From an uncultured Actinomycetes bacterium (GTDB lineage: Bacteria > Actinomycetota > Acidimicrobiia > Acidimicrobiales > RAAP-2), in contig CAINVQ010000022.1 of assembly GCA_903854175.1 (NCBI GenBank), forward strand, positions 1 to 9,769: DNA of 9,769 nucleotides, read 5' to 3'. The position numbers were made by a program, and so were the translations under genes. The notes under the pieces were generated by a model. That model worked only from the letters and a program-made list of their open reading frames with translations, searched no databases and was not told the DNA's origin. The number at the start of each line of letters is the position of its first letter. The first letter of the stretch is position 1. Below are positions 1 through 6,790 of the stretch, piece by piece.

Positions 1-353
1 GTCCAGATCTGCACCCACCCATTAAACCAACCAACTGATGGATGCATAACCTGGCTAAGCCACGCGTAACTCGCCCCACAGTTTGGATTTCTACGGTTCA
101 AGTGAAAATACGAAAGCGCAATGAACATCACCGGGATGAACGAGACAATTAGAACTGCAGGTCCAGCGAGCCCTACTCCAGCGATTAAAAAAACTGCCGA
201 AAGTGTGGACGCAATTGAATAGGCAGGCGCGACCGAAGAAACTGCAACTGCAGTTGAATCAAAAAGACTTAACTCTTCGTGACGTAACTCTGCCTGTTGC
301 TCTGACTCTGGCACCGGAGCACCAAATGGGCCTTCAACTTCATAGTTGGACAT
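1..353 (-). CDS. APC-family amino acid/amine permease, N-terminal part
   Basis: This is the first 117 codons of an integral membrane permease; the rest lies beyond the left edge. The reading starts MSNYEVEGPFG, has a polar cytoplasmic tail of about 35 residues, and then shows the APC-superfamily signature. Residues near 40-55 read SSVAPAYSIASTLS, the unwound first transmembrane helix. A second hydrophobic helix follows (about 57-80), then PNCGASYAWLSQVMHPSVGW, the usual conserved loop before helix 3. The start is supported by AGAGGT at 360-365 on the minus strand, six bases before the ATG. The gene follows the aldehyde dehydrogenase by 28 bases on the same strand, so the two are probably cotranscribed. 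By context it may import putrescine, GABA or a related amine (inference). Family assignment is secure; the substrate is not visible in the sequence. Confidence 0.85.
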   Translation of the reverse strand, partial: MSNYEVEGPFGAPVPESEQQAELRHEELSLFDSTAVAVSSVAPAYSIASTLSAVFLIAGVGLAGPAVLIVSFIPVMFIALSYFHLNRRNPNCGASYAWLSQVMHPSVGWFNGWVQIW

Positions 354-359
354 AGCCCG

Positions 360-365
360 ACCTCT
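360..365 (-). promoter_or_regulatory. Ribosome binding site of the permease
   Basis: The minus strand reads AGAGGT six bases before the ATG at 353. It fixes the start of the permease and shows that this gene is translated independently of the upstream dehydrogenase, whose stop lies 28 bases before the permease start. Confidence 0.7.
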
Positions 366-381
366 TTTTGTGAATTGCTAC

Positions 382-1809
382 CTAGTCCTGCAGATTGTGC
401 ATTACATGCTTGATGCGGGTGTAGTCCTCAAAACCGTATACCGAAAGATCCTTACCGTATCCAGACTTCTTGAATCCACCGTGCGGCATCTCAGCGACCA
501 TAGGAATGTGTGTATTTACCCAAACACATCCGAAGTCAAGGTCACGTGTAAAACGCATGGCACGACCATGATCTTGTGTCCAAACTGAAGAAGCAAGGCC
601 GTAGTCAACGCCGTTTGCCCAGTTAAGAGCTTCAGCTTCGTCACTGAACTTCTGGACAGTGATTACTGGGCCAAAGATCTCATTTTGGATCATTTCGTCA
701 CTCTGCTGCATATCAGCAACAACAGTTGGTGAGATGAAATAACCAGTGTCACCTACACGTGAACCACCTGCAGCAATGCTGGCGTGCTTTGGGGCACGGT
801 TGAGGAATCCAGTTACTCGCTCAAGTTGATTGACATTGTTAACTGGCCCTAAAAAGGCATCCTCGTTTTCAGGCATTCCAAGCACCATGTTCTTCGCTTG
901 CTCTGCAATTGCATCAACAAAGTTGCTGTACGCCTTTGGAGCTACGAGCACTCGTGTTGCCGCGGTGCAGTCTTGTCCGGAATTGAAATACCCCGCCATT
1001 GCAATATTTTCTGCAGCGTTTGCAATATCTGCATCATCAAAAACAATTACGGGGGCCTTGCCACCAAGCTCTAAGTGGACGCGCTTAAGTGTCTTAGATG
1101 CAGATTCTGCAACCTGAATTCCTGCGCCGACTGAGCCAGTGATTGAAACCATTGCAGGAATGTGGTGCTCTGCAAGTAAGCGTCCAGTGTTTCGATCTCC
1201 ACAGACAATGTTGAGTACGCCTGGTGGAAGTACTTGCGCCATGAGCTCAGCCATTAAAAGAGTTGAAGCAGGAGTAGTGTCACTCGGCTTTAGAACCATT
1301 GTGTTGCCAGCTGCGAGTGCCGGTGCCCATTTCCATACAGCCATCATGAGTGGATAGTTCCATGGAGTTACTGCAGCACAAACACCAACAGGTTCACGTC
1401 GGATGTAGCTAGTCATTCCTTCCATGTACTCGCCTGCTGAACGACCTTCAAGAAGTCGAGCGGCACTTGCAAAGAAACGAATCTGATCAACCATTGGTGG
1501 AATTTCATCGCTAAGTGTTACCGCGATAATTTTTCCGCAGTTCTCAGCTTCTACGGCAACGAGCTGTTGAGCGTTAGCTTCGAGAATGTCAGCAATTTTT
1601 AGAAGCATCAAACTTCGCTCTGCAGGCGTTGTGCGCTTCCATGACTGGAATGCTGTACTTGCGGCTTCTAGGGCTGCATCAACGTCAGATGCATCAGACA
1701 CTGGCATCTCGGCGAATGGTTGTGATGTAGCTGGGTTGATGAGCTCAACGTATTTGCCATTCTTTGGCGCTACAAATTCTCCATTTATAAAGTTCGCTAA
1801 ACGTCGCAT
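382..1809 (-). CDS. patD: Aldehyde dehydrogenase, probable 4-aminobutyraldehyde dehydrogenase
   Basis: NAD(P)-dependent aldehyde dehydrogenase of 475 residues, full family length. It probably oxidises 4-aminobutanal to 4-aminobutyrate in putrescine breakdown, in the cytoplasm. Catalytic features are intact: TPWNYPL with Asn151, Lys174 in VLKPS, general base Glu247 in LELGGKAP, nucleophile Cys281 in [10 protein letters not shown], and Glu377 in EIFGPV. From memory, several stretches closely resemble E. coli PatD (YdcW): AENCGK near 88-93, [35 protein letters not shown] and the C-terminal SGYGKD, followed by VYGFEDYT. A longer version starting at 1833 is possible, but the ATG at 1809 has AAGGGG seven bases upstream, so I prefer it. 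The gene is transcribed divergently from the Lrp-type regulator and precedes the permease. A related amino- or betaine-aldehyde substrate is possible; the family call is very secure. Confidence 0.9.
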   Translation of the reverse strand: MRRLANFINGEFVAPKNGKYVELINPATSQPFAEMPVSDASDVDAALEAASTAFQSWKRTTPAERSLMLLKIADILEANAQQLVAVEAENCGKIIAVTLSDEIPPMVDQIRFFASAARLLEGRSAGEYMEGMTSYIRREPVGVCAAVTPWNYPLMMAVWKWAPALAAGNTMVLKPSDTTPASTLLMAELMAQVLPPGVLNIVCGDRNTGRLLAEHHIPAMVSITGSVGAGIQVAESASKTLKRVHLELGGKAPVIVFDDADIANAAENIAMAGYFNSGQDCTAATRVLVAPKAYSNFVDAIAEQAKNMVLGMPENEDAFLGPVNNVNQLERVTGFLNRAPKHASIAAGGSRVGDTGYFISPTVVADMQQSDEMIQNEIFGPVITVQKFSDEAEALNWANGVDYGLASSVWTQDHGRAMRFTRDLDFGCVWVNTHIPMVAEMPHGGFKKSGYGKDLSVYGFEDYTRIKHVMHNLQD

Positions 1810-1816
1810 TTCAATT

Positions 1817-1822
1817 CCCCTT
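1817..1822 (-). promoter_or_regulatory. Ribosome binding site deciding the dehydrogenase start
   Basis: The minus strand reads AAGGGG here, seven bases before the ATG at 1809. This lies inside the reading frame that would begin at the earlier ATG (1833), which itself has no good Shine-Dalgarno sequence. It therefore argues for the shorter protein starting [10 protein letters not shown]. Confidence 0.65.
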
Positions 1823-1899
1823 GACTGCTTCATATATGTCTATTGCTCTACTCTGCCAGATAGCCAAACCCCATGCAAACACTGGGTGCTGTAATTAGT

Positions 1900-1910
1900 C
1901 CCCCAGGGGG
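1900..1910. repeat. C5-A-G5 palindrome in the divergent promoter region
   Basis: CCCCCAGGGGG is a perfect 5-bp inverted repeat around one base. It lies between the divergent dehydrogenase and regulator genes, about 90 bases from either start. It stands out against moderately AT-rich flanks. No T-tract follows on either strand, so it is not a terminator. It may be a protein-binding site; its role is unknown. Confidence 0.4.
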
Positions 1911-1911
1911 C

Positions 1912-1938
1912 ATTTGACGACTCATATCGGCGTCAAAT
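1912..1938. promoter_or_regulatory. Inverted repeat, candidate Lrp/AsnC operator
   Basis: ATTTGACG at 1912-1919 and CGTCAAAT at 1931-1938 are perfect 8-bp inverted arms separated by 11 bases. The element ends five bases before a good -10 hexamer (TATACT, 1944-1949), so it covers the -35 region of the regulator operon. It also lies in the upstream region of the divergent dehydrogenase. Lrp/AsnC proteins typically bind near-palindromes next to their own gene, so this is the best candidate operator. Assignment of the binding protein is inference. Confidence 0.6.
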
Positions 1939-1943
1939 ACCAC

Positions 1944-1949
1944 TATACT
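1944..1949 (+). promoter_or_regulatory. -10 element of the regulator-aminotransferase-oxidase operon
   Basis: TATACT differs from the consensus TATAAT at one base. It would place transcription start near 1956, giving a leader of about 43 bases before the ATG at 1999. No good -35 hexamer is seen at 16-18 bases upstream. That position is inside the inverted repeat at 1912-1938, consistent with a regulated promoter. Confidence 0.5.
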
Positions 1950-1998
1950 GTCCCTATCCGCAGTTGAGGGCTTTTGTCCCGAAACTAGGTGATACCCA

Positions 1999-2517
1999 AT
2001 GTCAGCCAAACCAAATCAACAGCAGCAAAAGAACGCAGAGATAGCGAACCTAGAGCTCATCTCCACCACCAGCGCGCTTGACATGGTTGACCGTCAAATT
2101 ATTGCCCACCTGCAGCGTGATGGTCGAAGAGCATATGGAGCAATCGCCGAAGACGTTGGACTTTCTGAAGCTGCAGTACGACGTCGCGTACAGCGACTCA
2201 AAGACTCTGGTGTTATGCAAATTGTTGCAATCACCGATCCATTGCAAATGGGCTACGGCCGTGAAGCACTCGTAGGTATTCGTGTCCACGGTGACGTAAG
2301 AAAAGTCGCAGACCAAGTCGCAGCAATCGAAGAAGCTAACTACGTGGTTATGACCGCCGGAAGCTTCGACATCATCGCCGAAGTCATTGCAGTTGATGAC
2401 GCGGCGCTCGTACAACTTCTCAACGATTCCATCCGAAGTATTCCGGGTGTGACCGAAGTTGAAACATTTCTGTATTTGAAGCTTTCAAAGCAGACCTACG
2501 CATGGGGAACCAAATGA
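1999..2517 (+). CDS. Lrp/AsnC-family transcriptional regulator
   Basis: A 172-residue DNA-binding regulator, slightly longer than the usual 150 or so because of a glutamine-rich N-terminal tail (about residues 1-25). An AsnC-type winged helix-turn-helix follows: ALDMVDRQIIAHLQRDGR at about 26-43, then the recognition region VGLSEAAVRRRVQRLKDSGV near 53-72. A C-terminal RAM ligand-binding and oligomerisation domain spans about 88-165, with the typical TAGSFDIIAEV near 119-129 and VTEVETFLYL near 151-160. The start is fixed by AGGTGA at 1987-1992, six bases before the ATG. Its stop overlaps the start of the aminotransferase (ATGA). It probably senses an amino acid or amine linked to the pathway and controls both arms of the locus, including itself. 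The ligand and the sign of control cannot be read from sequence. Confidence 0.92.
   Translation: MSAKPNQQQQKNAEIANLELISTTSALDMVDRQIIAHLQRDGRRAYGAIAEDVGLSEAAVRRRVQRLKDSGVMQIVAITDPLQMGYGREALVGIRVHGDVRKVADQVAAIEEANYVVMTAGSFDIIAEVIAVDDAALVQLLNDSIRSIPGVTEVETFLYLKLSKQTYAWGTK
2504..2508 (+). promoter_or_regulatory. Ribosome binding site deciding the aminotransferase start
   Basis: GGGGA lies inside the last codons of the regulator, five bases before the ATG at 2514. It favours this ATG over an in-frame ATG at 2502, which would sit on top of the site itself. Confidence 0.65.
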
Positions 2518-3932
2518 CAATCAATGAAATTTACTCAGACGGCATGGCCGTTTCGAGTTCCGAAGAGCCCAGCCATAATTACTCCGAGCGAGCACGACGC
2601 AACCTGTGGCTACACATGTCGCGAATGGGCGCTTACTCGGAGACTAACGAAATTCCAGTTTTCGTTCGAGGAGAAGGTGTACACGTCTTCGATGCGAACG
2701 GCAAGAAGTACTTTGACGGAATCTCTGGGCTTTATACAAACATGCTTGGCCATGGACGTCCCGAGTTCGCAGAAGCAGCAGCAAACTCTGTAAAAGAAAT
2801 GACATTCTTTCCGGTGTGGACGTATTCACACCCCAAAGCAATTGAACTCGCTGAAAAGCTTGCGAGTTTGGCACCTGGAGACCTCAATCGAGTGTTCTTT
2901 ACAACAGGTGGCGGTGAAGCAAACGAAAGCGCTTGGAAGCTTGCTCGCCAATATCACCGACTTCGCGGAGATACAAACCGATACAAGGTAATTAGTCGTG
3001 ATATTGCGTACCACGGAACAACTCTTGGAGCGCTGACAATTACTTCACTCGAGAGTTACCGCAAACCCTTCGAACCTCTTGTTCCAGGAGCGGTAAAAGT
3101 CCCAGCCGTAAACTTCTACCGCGCTACCGAGCACGCAGATGACTTTGAAGCGTACGGACTATGGTCAGCCCAGCAGATCGAAGAAGCAATTCTTCGAGAA
3201 GGCGCAGAAACAATTGCTGCCGTATTCCTAGAGCCAGTTCAGAACGCTGGTGGTTGCTTCGCTCCACCACAGAGTTACTTCAAGGAAGTACGTCGCATTT
3301 GTGACAAGTACGGAGTGCTCCTTGTAACTGACGAAGTTATTTGTGCCTTCGGTCGTATTGGAACGTGGTTTGGTGGACAGAAGTACGATTACGTGCCTGA
3401 CATCATCACATGCGCCAAGGGAATTACTGCTGGATACGCACCAATGGGAGCCATGATTGTTTCAGACCGCATTGCTGAACCATTCCAGCACGACGACACT
3501 TCATTCATTCACGGCTTCACATGGGCCGGACACCCACTCAGTGCTGCAATGGCACTGACGTCCATTGGCATTATCGAGCGTGAAAATGTGCTCGGGAATG
3601 TTCAACTCAATGAGTCGTACTTCCGTGATTCTCTCAATAGTCTTAAGGACATTCCAATTGTTGGTGACGTTCGCGGTGCTGGCTACTTCTGGGGTGTGGA
3701 ACTCGTTAAGGACCAAGAGACAAAAGAGACTTGGCAGGGTGAAGATGCAGAGCGTCTGCTTCGTGGATTTGTTTCACCCGAAATGTTCCGTCGTGGACTC
3801 ATTTGTCGCTCTGATGACCGAGGCGACCCTGTTGTGCAGCTCGCCCCTCCTCTGATTTCAACACGTGCAGATATTGACTGGATGGTCGGTACCCTTCGTG
3901 AAGTCTTCACCGGAGCAACCAAGCTTCTCTAG
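2514..3932 (+). CDS. Class III PLP-dependent aminotransferase (putrescine/GABA type)
   Basis: A cytoplasmic fold-type I aminotransferase of 472 residues. It transfers an amino group from an omega-amine to an oxo-acid. The PLP lysine is Lys302 in CAKGITAGYAPMG; Asp273 in VTDEVICAFG should bind the pyridine nitrogen; the phosphate loop is TGGGEANES (about 131-139), followed by Tyr166-His167-Gly168. EPVQNAGG at 240-247 and HGFTWAGHP are also typical. The pattern resembles putrescine/diamine:pyruvate aminotransferases of the SpuC kind, although GABA or beta-alanine aminotransferase activity is possible. The chosen ATG overlaps the regulator stop as ATGA and has GGGGA five bases upstream. Its stop overlaps the next start by one base. 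With the divergent dehydrogenase it would complete putrescine to GABA. The family is certain; the substrate is inferred from neighbours. Confidence 0.9.
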   Translation: MTINEIYSDGMAVSSSEEPSHNYSERARRNLWLHMSRMGAYSETNEIPVFVRGEGVHVFDANGKKYFDGISGLYTNMLGHGRPEFAEAAANSVKEMTFFPVWTYSHPKAIELAEKLASLAPGDLNRVFFTTGGGEANESAWKLARQYHRLRGDTNRYKVISRDIAYHGTTLGALTITSLESYRKPFEPLVPGAVKVPAVNFYRATEHADDFEAYGLWSAQQIEEAILREGAETIAAVFLEPVQNAGGCFAPPQSYFKEVRRICDKYGVLLVTDEVICAFGRIGTWFGGQKYDYVPDIITCAKGITAGYAPMGAMIVSDRIAEPFQHDDTSFIHGFTWAGHPLSAAMALTSIGIIERENVLGNVQLNESYFRDSLNSLKDIPIVGDVRGAGYFWGVELVKDQETKETWQGEDAERLLRGFVSPEMFRRGLICRSDDRGDPVVQLAPPLISTRADIDWMVGTLREVFTGATKLL

Positions 3933-5320
3933 TGCAACCACCGGTGTCACTGTGGTGGTCACAGCTAGACGGACACGTAACGGCTCGCCGAGCACTAACA
4001 ACCCATATTGATGTCGATGTCTGCATTATTGGTGGCGGTTACACCGGACTTTGGACAGCTCGAGAACTCAAGCGACGTGACCCGAGCCTTCGTATAGCGA
4101 TACTTGAAAAGTCAGTATGTGGCTACGGCGCATCAGGGCGTAATGGTGGCTGGGTTTCTGCGCTGTTTCCAGTGAGCGCTGAAAAGATCATTCAAAACTT
4201 TGGACTCGAAGCGTTTCATCACCAACGCAAGGTTTTGCAACAAGCAGTTATAGGCCTTGGAACTTCAATTGAGCATGACTCTATTAACGCGAACTACCGA
4301 CGTGGTGGAACACTTACGTTTGCTCGAAGTGCGCTGCAAGCTGATCGGTTAAAGCAGTCAGTTCAAGAGTCACGAGATAGAGGAATTAGTGCTGAGGACT
4401 TGGTGTGGCTTGATGAACCCCAAGCCCGCGAACGCGGTTACGTGCAGGGCTCTCTAGGAGCGACATATTCACCACACTGTGCTCGCATTCACCCGGCAAA
4501 GCTCGTAAGGGGTCTTAGTGACGTCTGTGCACGTCTCGGTGTTGCTATTTATGAGAACAGTGAAGTTACACGGATAACTCCAAGATCTCGAAATCACCAG
4601 CCAGAAGTTACAACCACTCACGGATCAGTCCATGCTGAGTTCATTGTTCGAGCCACCGAAGGCTTTACTTCTACATTCGCTGGTGAGCGCAGATCACTGA
4701 CACCGATTTACTCACTCATGATTGCAACCGAGCCTCAAAGTGAGCAGTTCTGGCAAGAAGTGGGACTTTCCAAATATGAAACGTTCGCCGATGACCGACA
4801 CCTGATTGTTTATGGACAGCGAACTGAGGACAACCGCATTGCCTTTGGCGGACGTGGCTCTCCCTACCATTTTGGTTCAACGGTTGAAGAACGCTTTGAC
4901 TTCAATAAGAAAGTATTCACAGGATTAAGCGAGACTCTCCGAGAATTGTTTCCATCCTTAGAAGGTGGGATCACCCACGAGTGGGGTGGGCCACTAGCCA
5001 TGCCTCGAGACCTGATGCCCTCGGTGAGTGTTGATTACAAAACAGGCCTAGCTTCAGCTGGTGGTTACACCGGTGACGGCGTAACGCTTAGCTACGTTGC
5101 TGGCAACGCACTCGCTGATTTGCTCACGGCGCCAGAGCGACAGACAGAATTCACACAACTTCCTTTTGTGCAGCGACATTCAAAGCGCTGGGAGTTGGAG
5201 CCGCTTCGTTGGCTCGGGATTAACACTGGTATCGCGCTCGCAAAACATGCAGACCGTGTTGAGGCAAAGCACGGGGTAACGAGTAGAGCTAGCGCACTAC
5301 TCGCTCGCCTTCTTGGCTAA
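3932..5320 (+). CDS. FAD-dependent amine oxidoreductase (PuuB-like, DAO family)
   Basis: A 462-residue flavoprotein of the D-amino-acid oxidase-like family, related to gamma-glutamylputrescine oxidase. It begins with the usual SLWWSQL stretch, then a Rossmann dinucleotide-binding motif (DVDVCIIGGGYTGLWTA; Gly34, Gly36, Gly39), an acidic residue at the end of strand 2 (Glu59), and GYGASGRNGGW at about 64-74. A second FAD contact near the C-terminus reads ASAGGYTGDGVTLSY, like the GYSGHGV region of PuuB. It would oxidise an amine to an aldehyde with release of ammonia and peroxide. The start is GTG at 3932, sharing one base with the aminotransferase stop (TAGTG). No good Shine-Dalgarno is seen, so translation is probably by reinitiation. 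No glutamylputrescine synthetase (PuuA) is in the window, so the true substrate is open. Confidence 0.85.
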   Translation: MQPPVSLWWSQLDGHVTARRALTTHIDVDVCIIGGGYTGLWTARELKRRDPSLRIAILEKSVCGYGASGRNGGWVSALFPVSAEKIIQNFGLEAFHHQRKVLQQAVIGLGTSIEHDSINANYRRGGTLTFARSALQADRLKQSVQESRDRGISAEDLVWLDEPQARERGYVQGSLGATYSPHCARIHPAKLVRGLSDVCARLGVAIYENSEVTRITPRSRNHQPEVTTTHGSVHAEFIVRATEGFTSTFAGERRSLTPIYSLMIATEPQSEQFWQEVGLSKYETFADDRHLIVYGQRTEDNRIAFGGRGSPYHFGSTVEERFDFNKKVFTGLSETLRELFPSLEGGITHEWGGPLAMPRDLMPSVSVDYKTGLASAGGYTGDGVTLSYVAGNALADLLTAPERQTEFTQLPFVQRHSKRWELEPLRWLGINTGIALAKHADRVEAKHGVTSRASALLARLLG

Positions 5321-5956
5321 TCAGCGAAGGATATTGACTGCTCGTGCCGCAACGAGGGTGATGGCAATAAGAGAAACCATAGATTCTGTTGCAAAAAGAA
5401 CCTTCACTCGTAAGGTAAGTGGCATGGCGTCAGCAGGTGCAAAGCTCGTTCCATTTGCAAACGCTGTATAGAGGTAATCATAGAACTTCGGGTACCAATC
5501 TTTTGGTGCAAGCGATGGATTCTCCATTTGAGGGAACTGAATGTCGGCAACCACTTCTCCACCACCAGCACGAATGTGAGGGCCACCGCCATCAATTTCC
5601 CAGAACCACACTCCGTAGACAATGACATTCGTCAACCAAATCGCGACTGCTGAGTAAATCAAGCTTCTACCTTGTGACACGTTGCTCGTTAACAATCGAT
5701 CAACAAGCAGTCCAACCGACGTGACGTTAGCCACGGTGATGACACCGAGTAGAAAAAGCACTGTTCTGCGCACCCAAGGAGACTCATCGGGGTGGTGGTG
5801 CTTTCGTGCCGACAATGGAATCAAGGGAAGAATGATCAGTACCGGAAGCAGCCATTTTGGTCCAACAACAAGTCGATCAGGCAGTACTAAATAGAGCGCG
5901 GTGCAGCACAACAGTGCAATGCCCGCTGGCCACCTGGGTTCGTAGTGGATTTCCAT
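5321..5956 (-). CDS. Small membrane protein with a channel-like C-terminal region
   Basis: A 211-residue hydrophobic protein of a widespread uncharacterised bacterial family. Predicted membrane helices lie near residues 10-27, 33-48, 65-86, 100-120 and 186-208. A conserved loop begins WFWEIDGGGPH (about 117-127). The C-terminal part reads YTAFANGTSFAPADAMPLT and then a final helix rich in Ser, Val and Ala ending ARAVNIL. This re-entrant-looking segment plus helix resembles the pore region of small ion-channel-like proteins, but there is no TVGYG selectivity filter. The ATG overlaps the stop of the exported-protein gene by one base (TAATG), with no Shine-Dalgarno, so translation is probably coupled. 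The stop directly abuts the convergent oxidoreductase stop. Function is unknown; a channel role is only a structural guess. Confidence 0.8.
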   Translation of the reverse strand: MEIHYEPRWPAGIALLCCTALYLVLPDRLVVGPKWLLPVLIILPLIPLSARKHHHPDESPWVRRTVLFLLGVITVANVTSVGLLVDRLLTSNVSQGRSLIYSAVAIWLTNVIVYGVWFWEIDGGGPHIRAGGGEVVADIQFPQMENPSLAPKDWYPKFYDYLYTAFANGTSFAPADAMPLTLRVKVLFATESMVSLIAITLVAARAVNILR

Positions 5957-6762
5957 TAATTAACTGTTATTCGTGCGGGTTGGAACAGATTGGTTGGTGA
6001 AATTACTTGCGCAAATGGAAGTGCATTCCACAGATTCGTTATTAGAGCTTGCTGATAGGGCGCAACCTCAGTAATTGGTGGAACTGTGATGCTCACCGGA
6101 TGGTTGTAGGAAAGAACTTTCGATGTGACGGAAATGGTTTCAGCTGTTGAGCTAAACGTTACGTTCGCTCCAGTGACTTGTCCTTCTTTTCCAGTGGTAA
6201 TACTGAAGTTCATTGATCCCGAAAGAGGTTTCTTAATTGGACCAGTACTTAGTGGTCGCAGCGTCATTGAGCGACCAAAGTTGTACGTCGTGAAATCTCC
6301 GTCGAACTGCGTGAGCAGTCGTCGATAGGAAGAAATAAGAGCAATGTCGGGCTTCGTCATTTCAAGTGAGAGTCCAAAAAATGGTGGTTGTGTAGTTAGA
6401 ACTTCGCTGATCCAAGGCTTTCCAGCGAGACCTGCAAGAGCTTGTGCTCCGACAAAAAGAGTTGAATTGGTAACAATCACCTTTACCGGAGTTGAAGAGA
6501 AGGCTGACGGAATATCCATTGAGAGTTCCATCAGCTGCTTCTGAAAATCAATCATCACATTTGCATTCACCGATGATGAGCCTTTGCTGGAGAAAGTAAG
6601 TTGCATCTCCACCGTCTTGGGCGGATACCCGTTTAAGGCAACGTCAGAAGATGTAACTCCAGCAGGATTTGAGTCAGTAGCACCGAGCACCACTCCAAGC
6701 ACCGTTAGGGCTAGCGAAATTATCGCAATAGCTACTGCTCCAACTCGTTGTGATGACGCCAT
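5956..6762 (-). CDS. Exported protein with LppX/LolA-like features
   Basis: A 268-residue protein with one N-terminal hydrophobic helix (about residues 7-27) acting as signal peptide or membrane anchor. The rest is polar, Ser/Thr-rich and beta-strand-like. The organisation recalls the LppX/LprG/LolA-like lipid-carrier fold: an early strand pair, a segment with STLFVGAQALAGLAGKPWIS (about 100-120), and a C-terminal stretch SYNHPVSITVPPITEV resembling the closing strand and proline pair of that group. There is no cysteine in the protein, so it cannot be a lipoprotein, unlike the mycobacterial members. GGTAGGG on the minus strand at 6770-6776, seven bases before the ATG, supports the start. It sits between the dehydratase (28-base gap) and the membrane protein (one-base overlap). 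The fold call is tentative; the cargo or role is unknown. Confidence 0.75.
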   Translation of the reverse strand: MASSQRVGAVAIAIISLALTVLGVVLGATDSNPAGVTSSDVALNGYPPKTVEMQLTFSSKGSSSVNANVMIDFQKQLMELSMDIPSAFSSTPVKVIVTNSTLFVGAQALAGLAGKPWISEVLTTQPPFFGLSLEMTKPDIALISSYRRLLTQFDGDFTTYNFGRSMTLRPLSTGPIKKPLSGSMNFSITTGKEGQVTGANVTFSSTAETISVTSKVLSYNHPVSITVPPITEVAPYQQALITNLWNALPFAQVISPTNLFQPARITVN

Positions 6763-6790
6763 AGAACAACCCTACCGGTCAATATTTCTT

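Noticed and set aside
346..588. Plus-strand open frame of 80 codons over the end of the dehydrogenase gene
   Set aside because: It lies antisense to the well-conserved dehydrogenase C-terminus and permease start, has no family-like features and no credible ribosome site.
1900..1938. Transcription terminator between the divergent genes
   Set aside because: The hairpin-forming repeats lack a T-run on either strand, and the genes point away from each other, so no terminator is expected there.
1914..1949. TTGACG at 1914-1919 as the -35 partner of TATACT at 1944-1949
   Set aside because: The spacer would be 24 bases, too long for a normal housekeeping promoter; TTGACG is better explained as part of the inverted repeat.
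2050..2415. Minus-strand open frame of 121 codons inside the regulator gene
   Set aside because: It is antisense to an intact HTH and RAM domain protein, with cysteine-rich, random-looking sequence.
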